Positions 49,265 to 62,193 of a DNA stretch of 64,000 nucleotides are shown one piece after another; the first letter of the stretch is position 1, and every line of letters starts with the position of its first letter. A model generated the notes under the pieces. That model ran no database searches. It saw only the letters and a list, made by a program, of their open reading frames with translations, and was not told the origin of the DNA. The stretch is from Rhodamnia argentea. Lineage: Eukaryota; Streptophyta; Magnoliopsida; Myrtales; Myrtaceae. The DNA lies in contig NC_063150.1 of NCBI RefSeq assembly GCF_020921035.1, positions 8,618,001 to 8,682,000 on the forward strand, read 5' to 3'. The translations under genes were made by a program, and so were the position numbers.

Positions 49265-50139
49265 AGCACATGGATTGGACTCGAAAGAAACGGACTTCGA
49301 GGTTCGTTTTCGATGAGAATGAACGCAAGAGTAAAACTAGGGAAGACCGTATTGGGTGGAATGAAATTTTGGAAGGTGGGTCAGCAGAAATTCATGAATA
49401 CCGTCGTACAGAACGGACAGGAAGAAAGGAATTTTCTCCGTACAGCTTTTGGGGCGGCGTCGTAGTCGCAGACTGCGTGAAAAACAGATGGGACAAAGCT
49501 TTGGCTCAACCATCAAAGAAGTTTCCTATGCAGACCCGAAAACTGTTTGACCCCCATTGACAGCAACGCCCAGATCTCCATCCCAAGCTCCGTAGAATTG
49601 AATTAAATACGCCGAAGAGCTGCATCACCACGGAATTTAAAGCGTGTTGGTGACATATTTTACATGAATGGATATTGCACACAAAGCAGCTGAGGAAAGA
49701 CAGAACAACAGGTCAGCTCCAAACTGTATCCTTTCTTTCCTTTTTTCTTTTTGCCTTTCCGAAAATGGTAACTTTGAATTTATCTTTTGAAGCGGTGCAA
49801 GGCCAAGAAAAAATATAGTTGAATTGCCTCGGAGATAAACGTCAATAGAAGCACCTAGATTGCTTTTGGCAACCCACTAAAGATGAGGGACGGAAAAGAG
49901 ATGTTCCTGCGCAATGCGATCTGCAATTGACGGAAAGAAAGCCAATCCCACGTGAAGAACCTGTGATTACAAGCAAGATCCAGAACCTCCTCATCATACA
50001 CATTCGTTTGGCACTTTATTCCACCACCCTTTTGTAAAATTGTTATTGCCATGCATCAGAAGTTGTTGGGTTCCGCGTAGTTATCACTCACGAAAACTCC
50101 AGAATCTATCATATGTCACTTTCCTTACTTATTGTGTAT
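49265..50139. other. Intergenic, upstream of the membrane-protein gene
   Basis: This contains the 5' flank of the minus-strand gene. No convincing TATA box or additional gene was seen. Confidence 0.4.
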
Positions 50140-50645
50140 GGGAAAAATTTTAAATAAACGCGGCGAAGTGACTTTATTTTTTTAAATGAAAATTTAAAGT
50201 GAATTTTTTTTCAAATAAAGGTCTGAATTGCCCTCATCATTTCAAAGAAAGGTTAGATTAATGATATTTTCGTCATTTACATTTTTTAATATTTTTTTCC
50301 ATTCTTTTCCGTTCAAGAAAGGGAACGACCACCAACACGATGGACGGCCAGCCCGAGGGCTGTGCAAGGCCGAGCTCTTGCCTACCACAAGCTAGGTCGC
50401 CCCTCTTTTGTAGCCGACGAGGCCGGTTAGCCCTTGCTAGTGGCCGGGCAATGGCCTAAGACCAGCCACCATTGAAAAGGAATGGGAAAAAAAAAGGGAA
50501 AAAAATCAGAAAATATGAATGACGAAAGTATTCTTTATCAGACCTTTTTTGAAATAACGAGAGCACGTCAGGCTCTTATTTGAAATAAGGATTATTTCGA
50601 GATCTTATTTGGGAAAACAAGGGCACTTCAAGTCTTTTCTTGGTC
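50140..50645. repeat. Inverted-repeat element with GC-rich core (MITE-like)
   Basis: A left arm (about 50140-50310, containing tcatttcaaagaaaggt and attttcgtcatttaca) pairs with a right arm (about 50470-50645, whose reverse complement contains ttatttcaaaaaaggtc and actttcgtcattcata). A GC-rich core of about 150 bp lies between. A target duplication was not identified. No coding potential. Confidence 0.55.
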
Positions 50646-51986
50646 CCTCTTTTATCTGGTAGCAACAGACAAAAAAAAAAAAGGAAGGGCAAAAAAGACA
50701 GAGCAAGAATCAAAGATCAGTGAATCAGATTAAGAAAGAAAAGGATCAATCTGCCGACAGCGTAATACTTTGGGTCTCTTCCACGGAGATTCGGACATCT
50801 TGTGAACAAATAACTGTAAACTGGGTTCCTTTGGTTTGAGGTTCATGGGAGGAGGCACTGCTGAAGAACTTGTCTTAGGGGATTTGAGGAGCATGTGGGT
50901 GTGTTGCTCGCCCACTTTTATCTGGCTCTTCTGGCATTCGACTGGTTTAACTTGGCATGGTTTTGGTTGAACTCGAAGTCTCGAACAATAGCTGCTCCTA
51001 CGATGGATTGTGCTGTAAAGCGTTGCGACTTATGCTTATGGTAATCTCTGATTTGACGCCGCAACGCGTTAAAACTACGTGAGTTAGCTTTCTGAAAGCC
51101 GTTGCGACTTTAGATGTGGTGCAATTGTAAAGTGGTTTGCCATGTAGGTGATAAAAAATTGTAATATCACTTTTCATGTCAATATCGTTACGGCGAAATT
51201 GTACCAAACAGGCTATTTGTACAATTTACTCCCACATTTTATTTATTCCTTGACAAAAAGAAAAATCTATGGATGATTGACGAATTGCCGTAAAGATTGG
51301 TTATTTTTCGAAATTGTTAGTGAATTATTGAAGCTGGTAAATGTTCATAATTTTAGTAAGTTACCATCTCGCACATAAAACAACCAACTTTTATTTGATT
51401 GTTTCACGTTACATACTTTTATGGTAATTTACCAATTTCAATTCACATAACCTACTAATTTTCTCGAAGAAGCTAATTCTTATATAAGTTGCTAATTTTA
51501 ATTTAGATGACCAACGCACTTTTGTCTATTTCAGTCACCAACTCCTTGTAGTTGTAGGTTGATAGCTCTACTTAAGTGACCTTTCGGCATTTATTTTCTT
51601 ATTTCTAGACTTCTAATTATGGTACTAAATTACCAAATCCCATTGCACATGACCACCACTACGATGGTTGCGGCCCTAGTAGCATCGAGCTATGGCAACC
51701 ATCGCGGTTACCACCTTGCAGACCCTCTCTTGTCTTAGATATGATATTTGGCATGAGACCATGTGATCACGACATTTCGTACGGTCCCGCCGACCTTGCG
51801 GCCCCGATAATGGCGGCCGCCGCAAGTGGTGATTATTCTCGCCCTTGAACTCGCTCCGATCAAAGATTTAAGATTGAGATGAGACCATGCAACCACCGTA
51901 CCTTGTGATGGTTGCTCTTCATAGGCTGTCGACCATTATAAGTTGGTCGTGCTAGTGGCCTATAGGAAGGTGGCTGGTGCGTGGTG
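50646..51986. other. Intergenic, no gene seen
   Basis: The sequence is AT-rich. Short open frames lack recognisable domains. The stretch 51640-51960 is richer in GC and may be old transposon sequence. Confidence 0.4.
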
Positions 51987-52205
51987 GTTTTAGCTAGACA
52001 TGGCCAAATGAAACCGTGCGCTCCAAACTGGTCCGTTGATCGGGCCCATGGTTCCAACCCGTTTAATTTTTTTTTTTTTAAGTTGGGGGGTGGGGCCCGG
52101 TGCCACCCTCGCCTCCCCCCCTCCCCCAAAAACAAACGGCTCTTTAGGCCGTTGCATGTGCCTAAAAAATTTATTATTATTTAGTTAAATAACTCTCCCC
52201 TTTCG

Positions 52206-52213
52206 TATAAATA
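52206..52213 (+). promoter_or_regulatory. TATA box of the hAT transposase
   Basis: TATAAATA lies about 135 bp before the presumed start codon at 52342, inside the element. Confidence 0.55.
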
Positions 52214-52341
52214 CCTGTCATCCCCCTTTCATTTTTCTCACAAATCCTCTCAACAATTCTCTCAAATTCTCCAAATTCTCCCAAATTATCTCAATTCCGC
52301 CTCAATTCTCTCAATCGGATCTCCGATCAATTCTCTCAAAA

Positions 52342-54408
52342 ATGGCAAGTGGAAGCGAAATACTTGGAAAGACCAAGAAGGCGATGGGAGATTCCGAGTA
52401 TCCTATTTCTGAATATGATCATCGTGAGTATGCATGTTGGGAAGACGACAATAATATCAACGTTGTTCCCATTCCGAACATCAAGTACGTCCCAACACAA
52501 GAAAGTCTTCATCCTCCTACCGGTGTCAAAGAAACGTCGACGGCAAATGAACCGGAACGGAAGGGCTAAGAAAGTACATCCGACTTATGGTTACACTTCG
52601 ACAAGGTACGTGATAGAAGCGAAGGCAAGTATAATATAAATTGTAAATATTGTTCGCAAATATACAAATTTACGAAAGGAGACGGCTACGGAACATTCCG
52701 TCGGCATCCGAAGAAAAAACATCCAAGGCAAACGGGGATCGGCACACGCAACAACAAATTTTCGGGTACGCCAATTTTAATACTCATCCTTTATTTCGTT
52801 ACACCGATGCACTTTATAAACAAACATTAGTTAAATATATTGCCCTTGATCATGCTCCATTTACTATTGGTGAAAATTTTAATTTGAAATATTTGATAAA
52901 TACTGCGTTGGTTCCGTAAGCACCAAATATTTCAAAAAGTACTCTTAAATGCGAACTTTTGCGTCTTTATAAAAAAAAAATCTTTAGCAAAAGTTTTTGC
53001 GAAATTCAATGGACATGTACATTTAAGTAGCGATATTTGGAGTGATCCTTGGCAAATTTGTTTTTATATGGGTGTCACGTGTCATTAGATAGGTGACAAC
53101 CGAACCATTCAAAAAAGACTTATTGCATTTCGAGTTTTTGATGAAAAACATTCGGCTCATAATATTTATAGAATAATTAGGCAAGTTTTAGAAAAATATA
53201 ATTTGATAAATAAAATATTTTCAATTGGTTTTGATAATGCCGCCGTAAATACCGCTTCAATTCCCAAATTAGAAAATATTTGTAAATCCTCTTTTGGCGG
53301 ACAATTTTTTCATATTAGATGTGTTTGCCATGTTTTAAATTTATGTATACAAGATGGTTTACGAACTCTTGAGACTTCTCTCGCCCCAATAAAGGGTGCA
53401 ATTAAATTTTTATGGAGTCGTGCCCATTTTATGAAAGCATGGGAAAAATTTTGTTAATAACATGGGAGAAGGGCAAAAAGGTTTCCAAAAGATATTCCGA
53501 CTCGTTGGAATTCTACCTATAAGTTGCTTCGTCAAACTTTTGATTACAAAGATTTATTATGTATGTTTATTTCGCAAAATATTCCCGAAATTACTTTACT
53601 TCCGCAACATTGGGATGTTTACAAAAAATTTTTAGATTTTTTGAAAATTTTTAATAATGCTAATAATACTTTATCTGATATTTATTATCCTACTATGCAT
53701 TTATTTTTAATAGAGTGTGTTAATATTTGTGATGTTTTTAGTGAATATGAAAAAGATACTGAATTAGATCGGACTATTTTAGTAATGCGAGAAAAATGGT
53801 TGCATTATTATTTCAAAATTCCTCTTGTCTATTTAGTTGGTATTGTTTTTGATCCACATATTAAATTAGATGGTTTACTAGATTGCATGAATATGTAATA
53901 TTATAATTGTTTACATTTGAAAGATTTAATAGATATTTCAAATATACAATGAGATGTTAAAGAATCTATAGTAGTATTATATGGAGAATTTTGTACTAAA
54001 TATGGTTTAAGTGATTGTGGATTTTTATAATCTACCGCCTCACGAAGCGAAGCTGATAGTTCACTTAATAGAGGTACAATATGCTCAAGAGTAGACAAAA
54101 AAAAAACAAAAATGGGTAACGGGTAGTATTTCTGAATTAGAAAAATATTTAACCACTCAATTTGAGTTTCGTAATGACGAACATAGTACAAATTTCCAAA
54201 TCCTAGAATGGTGGAAGAGTCACTCAATCGATTACCCAGTTCTTGCTCTCATCGTTCGCTAGATATTAGCAACCCCTTCTTCAACGGTTGCGGTTGAACA
54301 AGCATTTAGCGCTAGAGGATTAAGTTTGGACTCTCGCTGTTCAAGATTAAGTCCGGAATCCGTGAAAGCTCAAGTTTGTGTCGACGATTGGATGAATGAT
54401 AGATTTTG
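52342..54408 (+). pseudogene. hAT transposase with BED zinc finger, broken
   Basis: The frame starts MASGSEILGKTKKAMGDSEY and shifts near 52540-52565. A BED-type zinc finger follows (INCKYCSQIYKFTKG ... TFRRHPKKKH, C-x2-C then H-x4-H spacing) at about 52575-52725. Catalytic-core pieces include FSIGFDNAAVNTASI and HIRCVCHVLNLCIQDGL (about 53212-53370). The C-terminal dimerisation region contains ATPSSTVAVEQAFSARG near 54270-54320, then CVDDWM. Stops (for example at 52918-52920, 53456-53458 and just before ATPSS) and frameshifts prevent a full protein. In hAT elements this enzyme cuts and pastes the element, and host genes of the same fold have been domesticated in plants. This one is not intact. 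Confidence 0.85.
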
Positions 54409-54827
54409 ACACTAAGAGCTGGATTAAGAATACGAATTTTTTAGCGAGGATCGTGGAGATACCACCGCCATGGGTACCACAACAGGTAGCGATGATTGAC
54501 GATGATGTAAGTTGGGATTATCAAAGGTAAAAGAATTACATGGGTTTTGATTCTTCTATCTTCAAGAAAATATGTAGGCGCTTAATGATAATTCATTAAG
54601 TTCAAGCCTATTCCGCATCTCTTTTTTTTTTCCCCAAATTTTATTACAATGTACAATTTGATTATAATTTATAATTTATTATGTTTATTTTATTATTTAT
54701 TATTTTAAAAATTAAAATTATAAAACGGAATCGGAACCGGCCCCGAACCGGCCATGTCTAGTTTTAGCTATCTCAAGTAACAGTGACCATGGTGTGATGG
54801 TTGCCTTACGATCACCTCGCCAACTAA

Positions 54828-54850
54828 CTCTCTCTCTCTCTCTCTCTCTC
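54828..54850. repeat. (CT)n microsatellite
   Basis: A pure dinucleotide run of about 11 units lies just outside the hAT element. Confidence 0.9.
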
Positions 54851-54964
54851 ATGCAGATTGGGAAATTTGAGATTTTTGCACTGCAACTACCGCTCTTGAA
54901 GCTCGCCATGCTTAAGCTAGAAAGCACACATATTCTCTAGAGGCCTCTATATCGTATAGAACGT

Positions 54965-55100
54965 GTGTCGAATACTAACACGAGTCCGACACGAGATCGA
55001 CACATAGTCAACAAGTGTCGGACACTTGACACGTGGTCAATGCTTCGGACACGCTAGCTACATGCGAGTCCCGCATCCCAACACGCCATTTCGACACGCA
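54965..55100. repeat. Cluster of GTGTCGGACAC-type dyad motifs
   Basis: Variants of tgtcggacac, gacacg and cacgtgg recur (for example gtgtcggacacttgacacg near 55014). The pattern looks like a degenerate short-period repeat. No function is assigned. Confidence 0.4.
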
Positions 55101-55341
55101 CAGAGTCAACTTTAAATATTTTCAATAATGTAGAGATCAAAATATAAATCTATCAGAAACATATATAATTAAGTCATATACCCAACTTTCAGCAAAAAAA
55201 AAAAAAATCATATACCCAACCATCCCAAAATTACTATATCCAGCCAACCCCAATAACCTAATCGTGAGTCTCTAAAGAAGAAGAAGAAGAAGAGAAAAAA
55301 AAAACTCATCGCTGATATTTGTATTTATAAATGATAATTTA

Positions 55342-55345
<4 letters not shown>

Positions 55346-55373
<28 letters not shown>
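55346..55373. repeat. (AT)14 microsatellite
   Basis: A pure AT dinucleotide run in otherwise unannotated intergenic sequence. Confidence 0.9.
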
Positions 55374-56560
55374 CAAAATACAATGTGTTTCAAAATATCG
55401 AAATTCTCTATTTTTTTAAATGACTTATCTATGTATCATGTTGATATCGGTTTTGTTTTTTTTTTTCCCCCAAAGTCGGTCCAGCGACCAACTTGAATAA
55501 TGCCTGCTTTCACAGTAAAAGCCTCCACGAGATGTCGTCAACCACCCGGGGACTCTCTGTGTCTTCCCCACTTATTTATTTGATATTTAGCTAATTTCAT
55601 TTTAAACTTATGAAAATTGTGCAAACAAGTCCTGTGACTCTTTATCCTGTGCAATGAAGTCCTGTGACTTCAGTCCAGTGATCCCTGTGGTCCTCTGGTT
55701 TACCAGAGATCAGAAGTTCCTATCGAAATTGATGTTGTCTCTTTGTTCCTTGGTTTTCACGACCTGTTGCTTTATCAACTTTCCTTTGCCCGTCAATATT
55801 AAACAGTGATCTACAAATTTTTTTGTCTTAGTGAGATGGCATTAAGTCCAACCATCAAAATTTGATCAAAATTTTCTTATCTCCGTTCCCACGAGGATTA
55901 CACTGAATATTGCACTAAAATTATAGGACTCAGGTTGCACAAATCAAGAATCGTAGGACCTAAATTGTGCAATACACTAGTTATAGGACCAAAAAAATGT
56001 AACTATCCTTTAAATTTTTTCACAATTGTTGATGTAATATCTACCTAGCATCACCTTAGCCCATCACTGCCATTTGTGCAAATAAAAATCCGAAATGTAC
56101 TTCTAAACTGTCCTTGTTCAGCTCAAGAGAAAATATATCATGTGAAACTTACGTCACGTGACAAATTCGCTAAAATGATTTCAGTTCATGTAGAATATCG
56201 ACTATGTAGTACAACGTTACATAGGCTGACAAGTATTATATAAAATATTTTTACCAGGCTCAGGATTCTTGCTAAGCATGAGAAGACTAATAACGAACCT
56301 TTTTAATTAGGACGTGAGCCATCTCGAATCAAGAAAACTCGAACACATTTGAATTTCGATCAAGATTCGGATCACGGTGTCCTATAGTTCAACAAAAGAG
56401 TAAACACGAATTATACCTGAGATAAAAAAGTAAAAGCAGAAAAGAGAAAAAGAACAAGAAAAAGTAAAAAATGGGAAATGGAATTTGACCATAGGCGAAT
56501 CGAGGGGCAATGCATGGAGCATGCAACAGGTGGCATGCCTGCAAGATTGTCAGTGAACCC
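55374..56560. other. Intergenic, no gene seen
   Basis: The sequence is AT-rich. A stretch around 55600-56000 contains mirrored phrases (gcaatgaagtcctgtgact, aggactcaggttgcac) that may be an old inverted-repeat element. No coding region was recognised. Confidence 0.4.
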
Positions 56561-56765
56561 CCATCCCACCGCGTGTCCTCTGCAAAGTCTCTGCGTCGAA
56601 CTCTATCCTCTTCTTCTTCGTCTTCTTCCTTAGCTTGCCAGGGTTTTATGCTCGCTCCCCAGCCTTGACTCTAAACCCTTCGCTCCCCCTGCTTCAAGAA
56701 GTCTGTCCCAACGGGATCTTCCCTGTCGAACTAGCAGCACTCACACGGCTGCTTATCTAAACCAG
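56561..56765 (+). other. Probable 5' non-coding exon of the downstream gene
   Basis: Pyrimidine-rich sequence (cctcttcttcttcgtcttcttc) leads to a good donor AACCAG|GTAACC at 56765/56766. A matching acceptor, gtttcagcag, lies at about 57636-57645, directly before the ATG at 57646. The 5' UTR therefore probably carries an intron of about 0.9 kb. Confidence 0.5.
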
Positions 56766-57645
56766 GTAACCCCACAGAGGCTCTCTCTGTTATCTCCTAG
56801 TGTCAAATGTCATAAGCTCTTTTCAGCTCATGTCGAATGTTGTGTATAGGAGATTGAAGCTGTTGCGAGCACTGTTTTGTACTCAAACGAGAAGTCACAA
56901 TATCCGTGTTCAGCATAGCTGTTTTGTTTGGACAAGATACTGCATGTAATGTCTGTGATTAGTTGTGTATTTGTCTTGGGCCAAAACTTGAGATTTTATC
57001 TTGTGTGCTGCAAGATGGGGAGACGTGAGAAGATAGTGGCTAAGTTAGTTTGAACTGATTAGGTCCATATCGTACATCGGAGATGGATATGTATGTATGC
57101 TGTCGAAATCTATGCCATCAAGACTTCAGATGGGAAATCCTTCTCTGGTAATGTCTTGTTTGAACTTATTACCTAGGATGGAATTTGCTGTTATCAGCCT
57201 TTCATGCATGAGTAGCGAAAGATATATTAATTACAATGTTGTTTGTCGGTTTGCATGCGACCGGAGATGTTAGAGGTTTCGCTTTCACACAAACATGGGA
57301 TTAGGATTGAGCTAATATAAATGGCACGCTCACTGCCTGATTGATATATAGTTCAGGCTTTTGCATTGGAAACTTTTAACTGGGAAGATTTCCCCTGAGA
57401 TAAGTTTCTTTTTTAATAGTGCTTTGTTCTAAATATCTTTATGGCATTGCTTACTGTATTCCTAGTTGCATCAGTCTCTGCATAAACCCATAGATAGCAT
57501 CGTCTGTAGGCTAACTTTTGTTGCTTATGTTATTTAGGGGCAAATTAGATGCAGAGGGACTAGGAGAGCCTTGGGGTTAACACACACACATGATAATTTT
57601 GAAGCATTTGTTCTCATTTCTTTGAGGTGAAATTGTTTCAGCAGG

Positions 57646-60315
57646 ATGGACGAACCGAGCATGGATTGGGATATCGAGGAATACTCCTCTGAAGCAAACA
57701 GCAGCAAAGTCAATTGGTTATGGAATAAGGGAGTAGCAATTGGAAAGAAGGTTCTGGTCACAGGCATGGTAATCTCCTCTGCGCCATTTGTTCTTCCTCC
57801 TCTTCTGGTAGTCTCTGCACTAGGGATTGCCGTCTCTGTTCCTTATGGGCTCATCTTTGCAAGTTATGCTTGCTCTGAGAAGCTCATGAGTAGGTTGCTT
57901 CCAAATCCTTATGAGGAAGGAATTGGGGAAGAGGAGGAAGAGGAGGTTGGATTTGGAGGAGATATTGATATGGAGGAGGAGAAAGTTGAGCAAACTGAGG
58001 ACATAAAAGAACAACTGAAGACGAGGTTTGAATTGGTAGAAGGAAATGAAGAAGAGAAGACCATGGTCGGGGATACTTATGGTAACAGAGGTATGGTGGA
58101 GGACTTAAATTCCGAGGTTCGCGAAATAATGGAGAAAGATAATGACATAATAGAAGGAAGTTTGTCTCAGCAGCCAAGGGATGAGATGCGGGGTGTTTTA
58201 CTTACACTAGAAGTGGATGAGAATGATGGCAGTAAATTCGACCAAATCAGGGCACCCTTTGAAGTAACAAATGTGGTTGTATTGGAGAGCGGGAGACTGC
58301 AAGACATTGGAGAAGATGAATTGGTGAGAGAGACTAGGGGGTTGATAGAAACATTTTCTGATGAGGGAAAACCTCATAATCCAGTGGAAGAAGAGAAGAT
58401 GCAACCCGAAGGAATGCATGAAGCTGATGATGAAATAGATGTGGTAGTTGAATCTAAAAATTATGGGAAAAAGGGCAAAAGAAAGGGTAGAAAAAAGGAG
58501 AAAGCTGAAGAAAAGACAATCGAGAAACTCCCCAGGGAAACAGATGTGCATAAAATAAAGCAAAGTGGGAATGCTCACGCTGATCAGGATAAGAAATTGG
58601 CTGGCCTTGTAGAAGAGAAGAAACCAATCACGGAAGAAAGCGAAAAGATGACTGCTGACTATGGGAAGGAGAAAACTAGCAATAAGGTGGATGCCGGAAA
58701 AATGCTCAAACAAGGAACTTCTAAAGGTAGCGATTGAGGATGCCAGCAGCTTCTGTTAGTTAGCATTTGTTAATTTTTCCATGAGAAACACTCAGAGAAT
58801 GATTTCAGTAATCCATGACGCAGGAAATGATCAGGAAAACAGTTTGGGTATTGGAGATGCAAAGATTCCTATATCTCTTGCTTCCTCTGGGTTAAATGAT
58901 GGGAGAGGCCTCCAAATTTTGGCTGGGAGAGGCATTTCTCCGTCTTTCGTTGAGGTCAGTCATCATTTGTCTTCCTGACATGCATAAAGCTCATTGCTCA
59001 ATACTAGAAGCAATCAAACTGGTTTGTGTCATTGTTGTTGGCAATCATTGAGTTAAGCGCTCTTATGTTTACTTGTTCAGACCATATTACCAATTTGCAC
59101 TGTGTATCGTTGTCCTTTGAATTATACTGAGTTGATGAATCTCTTAAGTGAGAAAGTGTTGTATAGAAACTCTGGTCAGTTGGTGCTATGCACCTCAGAT
59201 ACAGAGGCTTGTCTCAAGAAATAAAACTGACCAAGTATGCTTGTAATCATGTGCATGTGGTGTGTTAAACTTTGCCACACTGTTAACTTGTTAAAACTGG
59301 CGGAAATATGATTTGACTGTCATTCTTGAATGTTAAGAGCATAACATGATGAAAATTTGACAGTTCTTCAATGTCGCCAATTAGTCAGCTTCATTTTTTG
59401 GTGCAATGGGATTATTAGTCTCTTAGGATCAGAAAGTTTATGAAGTTCCGGAGTGGTTATTCAAAGAAGTACCTGCTCAACTGTTCACTTTTGTAATTTA
59501 AATTACTTGCAGTTTTGGACAATCTTAATGAAATTCTGTTGATGTGTGATACTTTGCATTTCAAAAAATCTCCATCATCTACATCTTGGTCCACTTATGA
59601 TTTTCCTTTTCCCGAATTATGTCTTTCGAGAACAACAAAAATGTAGATCTGTTGGTGGATTTAAATATCAAACCACTTATTTGTTTATCAACTTTTAAAG
59701 TAGTTGGCAGCTGTCCTTTAAAATCTTTCTAGGGGCCTATATGTATCTCTTATCATATGATATCATGATCTAGTTTAATGACAAGGTGTCGCCTATGCAT
59801 AAGAGAGGTTGAAGAATTTTACTATTGAAACACACTTTCATTAAATAGCTTCAGCTTTTATAACAGTTGGTAGTGATCCCATAAAATTACAATTAGTTTA
59901 CTGGGAGATGTCAAAGAGTTATGCTATAGCTAGGAAATTACTCTGCTTGAGGAAATCTATGCTCGTAACTGAGCACACCGAAATGGGCAGGAAGATGGTG
60001 ATCGTTTCTGTTTTCTGTAAATCATATGCGAATTGATAAAGCACTTTTCAGGCTGGGATGATTAGATGCACAAATGTTCGCCCTTTTCTGCAGGACGAGG
60101 AGATATATGGAGAGGAAAAGATATGGCAACAGATCGAGGCGATGCGTAAGATAGTTGGATACAAGGCTAAACTGCAGGCTTCGTGTATCGAGGAACTGAA
60201 AGCTCTCTATCTCTTTACCGGTGTCGAACCACCTGGCTCGTTCAAGGATACTTTGGACGTTGTGGAATTGAACAACAAGCTTCGGTTCCTCATGTCGGTA
60301 GTTGGAGTCAAATAG
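57646..60315 (+). CDS. Hairpin-membrane protein with acidic/Lys-rich tail, 3 exons, 477 residues
   Basis: Exons 57646-58726, 58824-58954 and 60094-60315 join in phase. If intron 1 is retained, the protein ends three residues after the donor (GSD). Residues 1-28 are polar. Residues about 35-88 are a long hydrophobic stretch broken by prolines (VISSAPFVLPPLLVVSALG, then SVPYGLIFASYA), the shape of a membrane-inserted hairpin rather than a single spanning helix. Residues about 95-380 are low-complexity acidic and Lys-rich (GEEEEEEVGFGG; a KKGKRKGRKKEK cluster). The last exon is compact and looks conserved: KIWQQIEAMRKIVGYKA followed by SCIEELKALYLFTGVEPP. I do not recognise a named family. Oleosin-like membrane insertion is only an analogy of shape; the canonical proline knot is not present. 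Confidence 0.75.
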
Positions 60316-61342
60316 ATAGAATGTCTCACTGGGTTCCCAAAAGAGTCAACTTGCAGGTGTTTTAGTTTTGCTTTTGTGCTGTGAGAACTAGATGTGGGAA
60401 GATGGCCAATAAGCACAGATTGTCAGAAGACTGTTTCCCAGATGGGTGATTTTCAGACTTTTGGATGGCTTTACATAGATTGTTTCCCTTAAAAAGTTTT
60501 GGGGCCTTGAGCATTCGACCGATCTATATCACAAAATGCTTGACATGATATGAGAAGACATAGGTGATTAGTTGCATCCGTGATTAGTCGAGCATTCGAC
60601 CATTATCAGTTCTTCGTCGCCGCTGTTGTTTGTGAAGCCAGTTCTCTGCCAATGTCAGATTTGGATGCAGTCATAAGTAGTTTTACTGCATCAGGCAACA
60701 GAAACTTCGAAACCTTTGTTTCACTTTGCTGTTGCTATTGCTGTTTCAGAATCCATTCTCTGCTGTGTTGTCACATGGCTATAGAAAACAGTCCAAGACT
60801 ATGAAAGTGGAGTAGTGATTGGTTCTGCATTATGTAATGTTTAGCGTAGGTACTTCCAGTGTGATGCTGAGTAAGATAGATGAAAACAGACAAGAATTCC
60901 ATCATATTTTACAAAGAACACCTCAATCAAATCCCTAGTTCTACTTTTAAAACACCTCTCTTTTGATGTGGGCGGTGTCAGAAAAAAAAGCAAGGAAAAT
61001 AATTTGCGGGGTAGGTCCTAGAAAGCGTAGAAGCTCTGTCCCTAGATCTTGCAAATGTCTTTGAGGAATATCGTAACGACAGAACAGGACATGCGTCGGT
61101 CAAAAACCAAACGACCAGGCCTACAATACCGGGTCATATTCCAGATGCATGGTGTCTGCATTGGCTCAGCTATCGAAAAACGCTCTGTGTCCCTTCCTAG
61201 AACAACAGAGTGGGACTCCTGTTTGCTCCTTATATACTCATCACTCGGGTTGAGGCGAGAGCAATCAGATCATTACTCTCACTTCTCTGTGTGCAATTCA
61301 AAGCAGTGAAACAACTCATCAAACTGAGGCCCGATAAGAAAA
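60316..61342. other. Intergenic, no gene seen
   Basis: This holds the 3' UTR of the upstream gene and the 5' flank of the LEA-like gene. Short open frames lack recognisable features. Confidence 0.4.
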
Positions 61343-62193
61343 ATGGCGAGTTACGTGGTCCTCCAAGCCGGAAAGAATCCCAAGTTGGCTCATGCTGGAG
61401 CTAACTTGGCCAAGAGCAGCATTTTGGTTCCTAAGGTCATTTCCAGGTCCATCGAGGTAAATGTCGAATTTCCCTCATCCCCTGGAAGGACCGCCTAGCA
61501 TCAAACTCGGTCCTTCCATTTTCTTTAGAGCGGACACACACACCGTGAATCCGCATATACTCACCAAAGGATTTGTATCGTGCATGATCTCTGTGATAGC
61601 CATTCTTTTCTGATGTTGTTAGTTGATGTTTAGTTTGTTCAATCATTTTAATATTTGTATTCTCGATACCATGTTGTTTACGCACCAGTTCCAATCAAAA
61701 TGTTTAACCTTAAAACAATTTTCTCGACTTGATTGCCAGTTTTTTCTTTAGCCGTGATTCAGTGACAAGCTCATACTGTGTTTCTCTTTTGTATCCTAGA
61801 CTGAAGGGGGTCCCATAGGGACTGACTCATCAGTACCAGGAGCTACATCACACTCCAGTGAGAGCATTTCAAACCCGGCTGCAGTGTCGACGCCGACGGA
61901 TAATGTTCTTATCCTCCTTGCGTGATTAATTTATTTCATAAATTTTAAACCAACTCACAATGGAATTCCGTTATTCAAATATTGAGGAATTTGTGCAGGT
62001 GACGCAAGCATCAAACTTCTCGACTGGCACTAGGTCTGCAACTGAAGACTTGACTGAGAGAGCAAAGCAAAAGCTGCAGGATGCTTGGAATTCTGCTCGA
62101 GACACGGTTGTTGACAAGGCTAGAGAGACCAAGGAATCCATCAAAGACGCTGCATCGGAGGTTGAAGAGTCAATGAATACTAAAAACGACTAA
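61343..62193 (+). CDS. Small LEA-like protein, 3 exons, about 137 residues
   Basis: Exons 61343-61456, 61800-61904 and 61999-62193 join in phase. The N-terminus (MASYVVLQAGKNPKLAHAGA) lacks acidic residues and could be an organelle-targeting presequence. The middle is Ser/Thr/Pro-rich. The last 64 residues are a highly charged amphipathic helix with an 11-residue-like rhythm (LTERAKQKLQDAWNSARDTV, KARETKESIKDAASEVEES), typical of group-3/LEA_4 proteins that protect membranes and proteins during drying. It resembles the Arabidopsis At4g13230-type LEA-related proteins. The exon-2 donor (GTTCTT at 61905) is weak; an alternative in-phase donor GTGTCG lies about 20 nt upstream. A polyadenylation signal is seen at 62382. 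Confidence 0.7.

Larger units (their letters stand above)
51995..54760 (+). mobile_element. hAT DNA transposon, structurally complete, 2766 bp
   Basis: The ends are perfect 11-bp inverted repeats TAGACATGGCC and GGCCATGTCTA. A perfect 8-bp target duplication gttttagc lies at 51987-51994 and 54761-54768, as expected for hAT. Inside is one transposase region in plus orientation, preceded by a TATA box. The coding region has several stops, so it is a dead copy with intact ends that could still be mobilised in trans. Confidence 0.9.

Noticed and set aside
58207..58713. Minus-strand 168-codon frame
   Set aside because: It is a shadow of the low-complexity acidic/Lys-rich coding exon on the plus strand.
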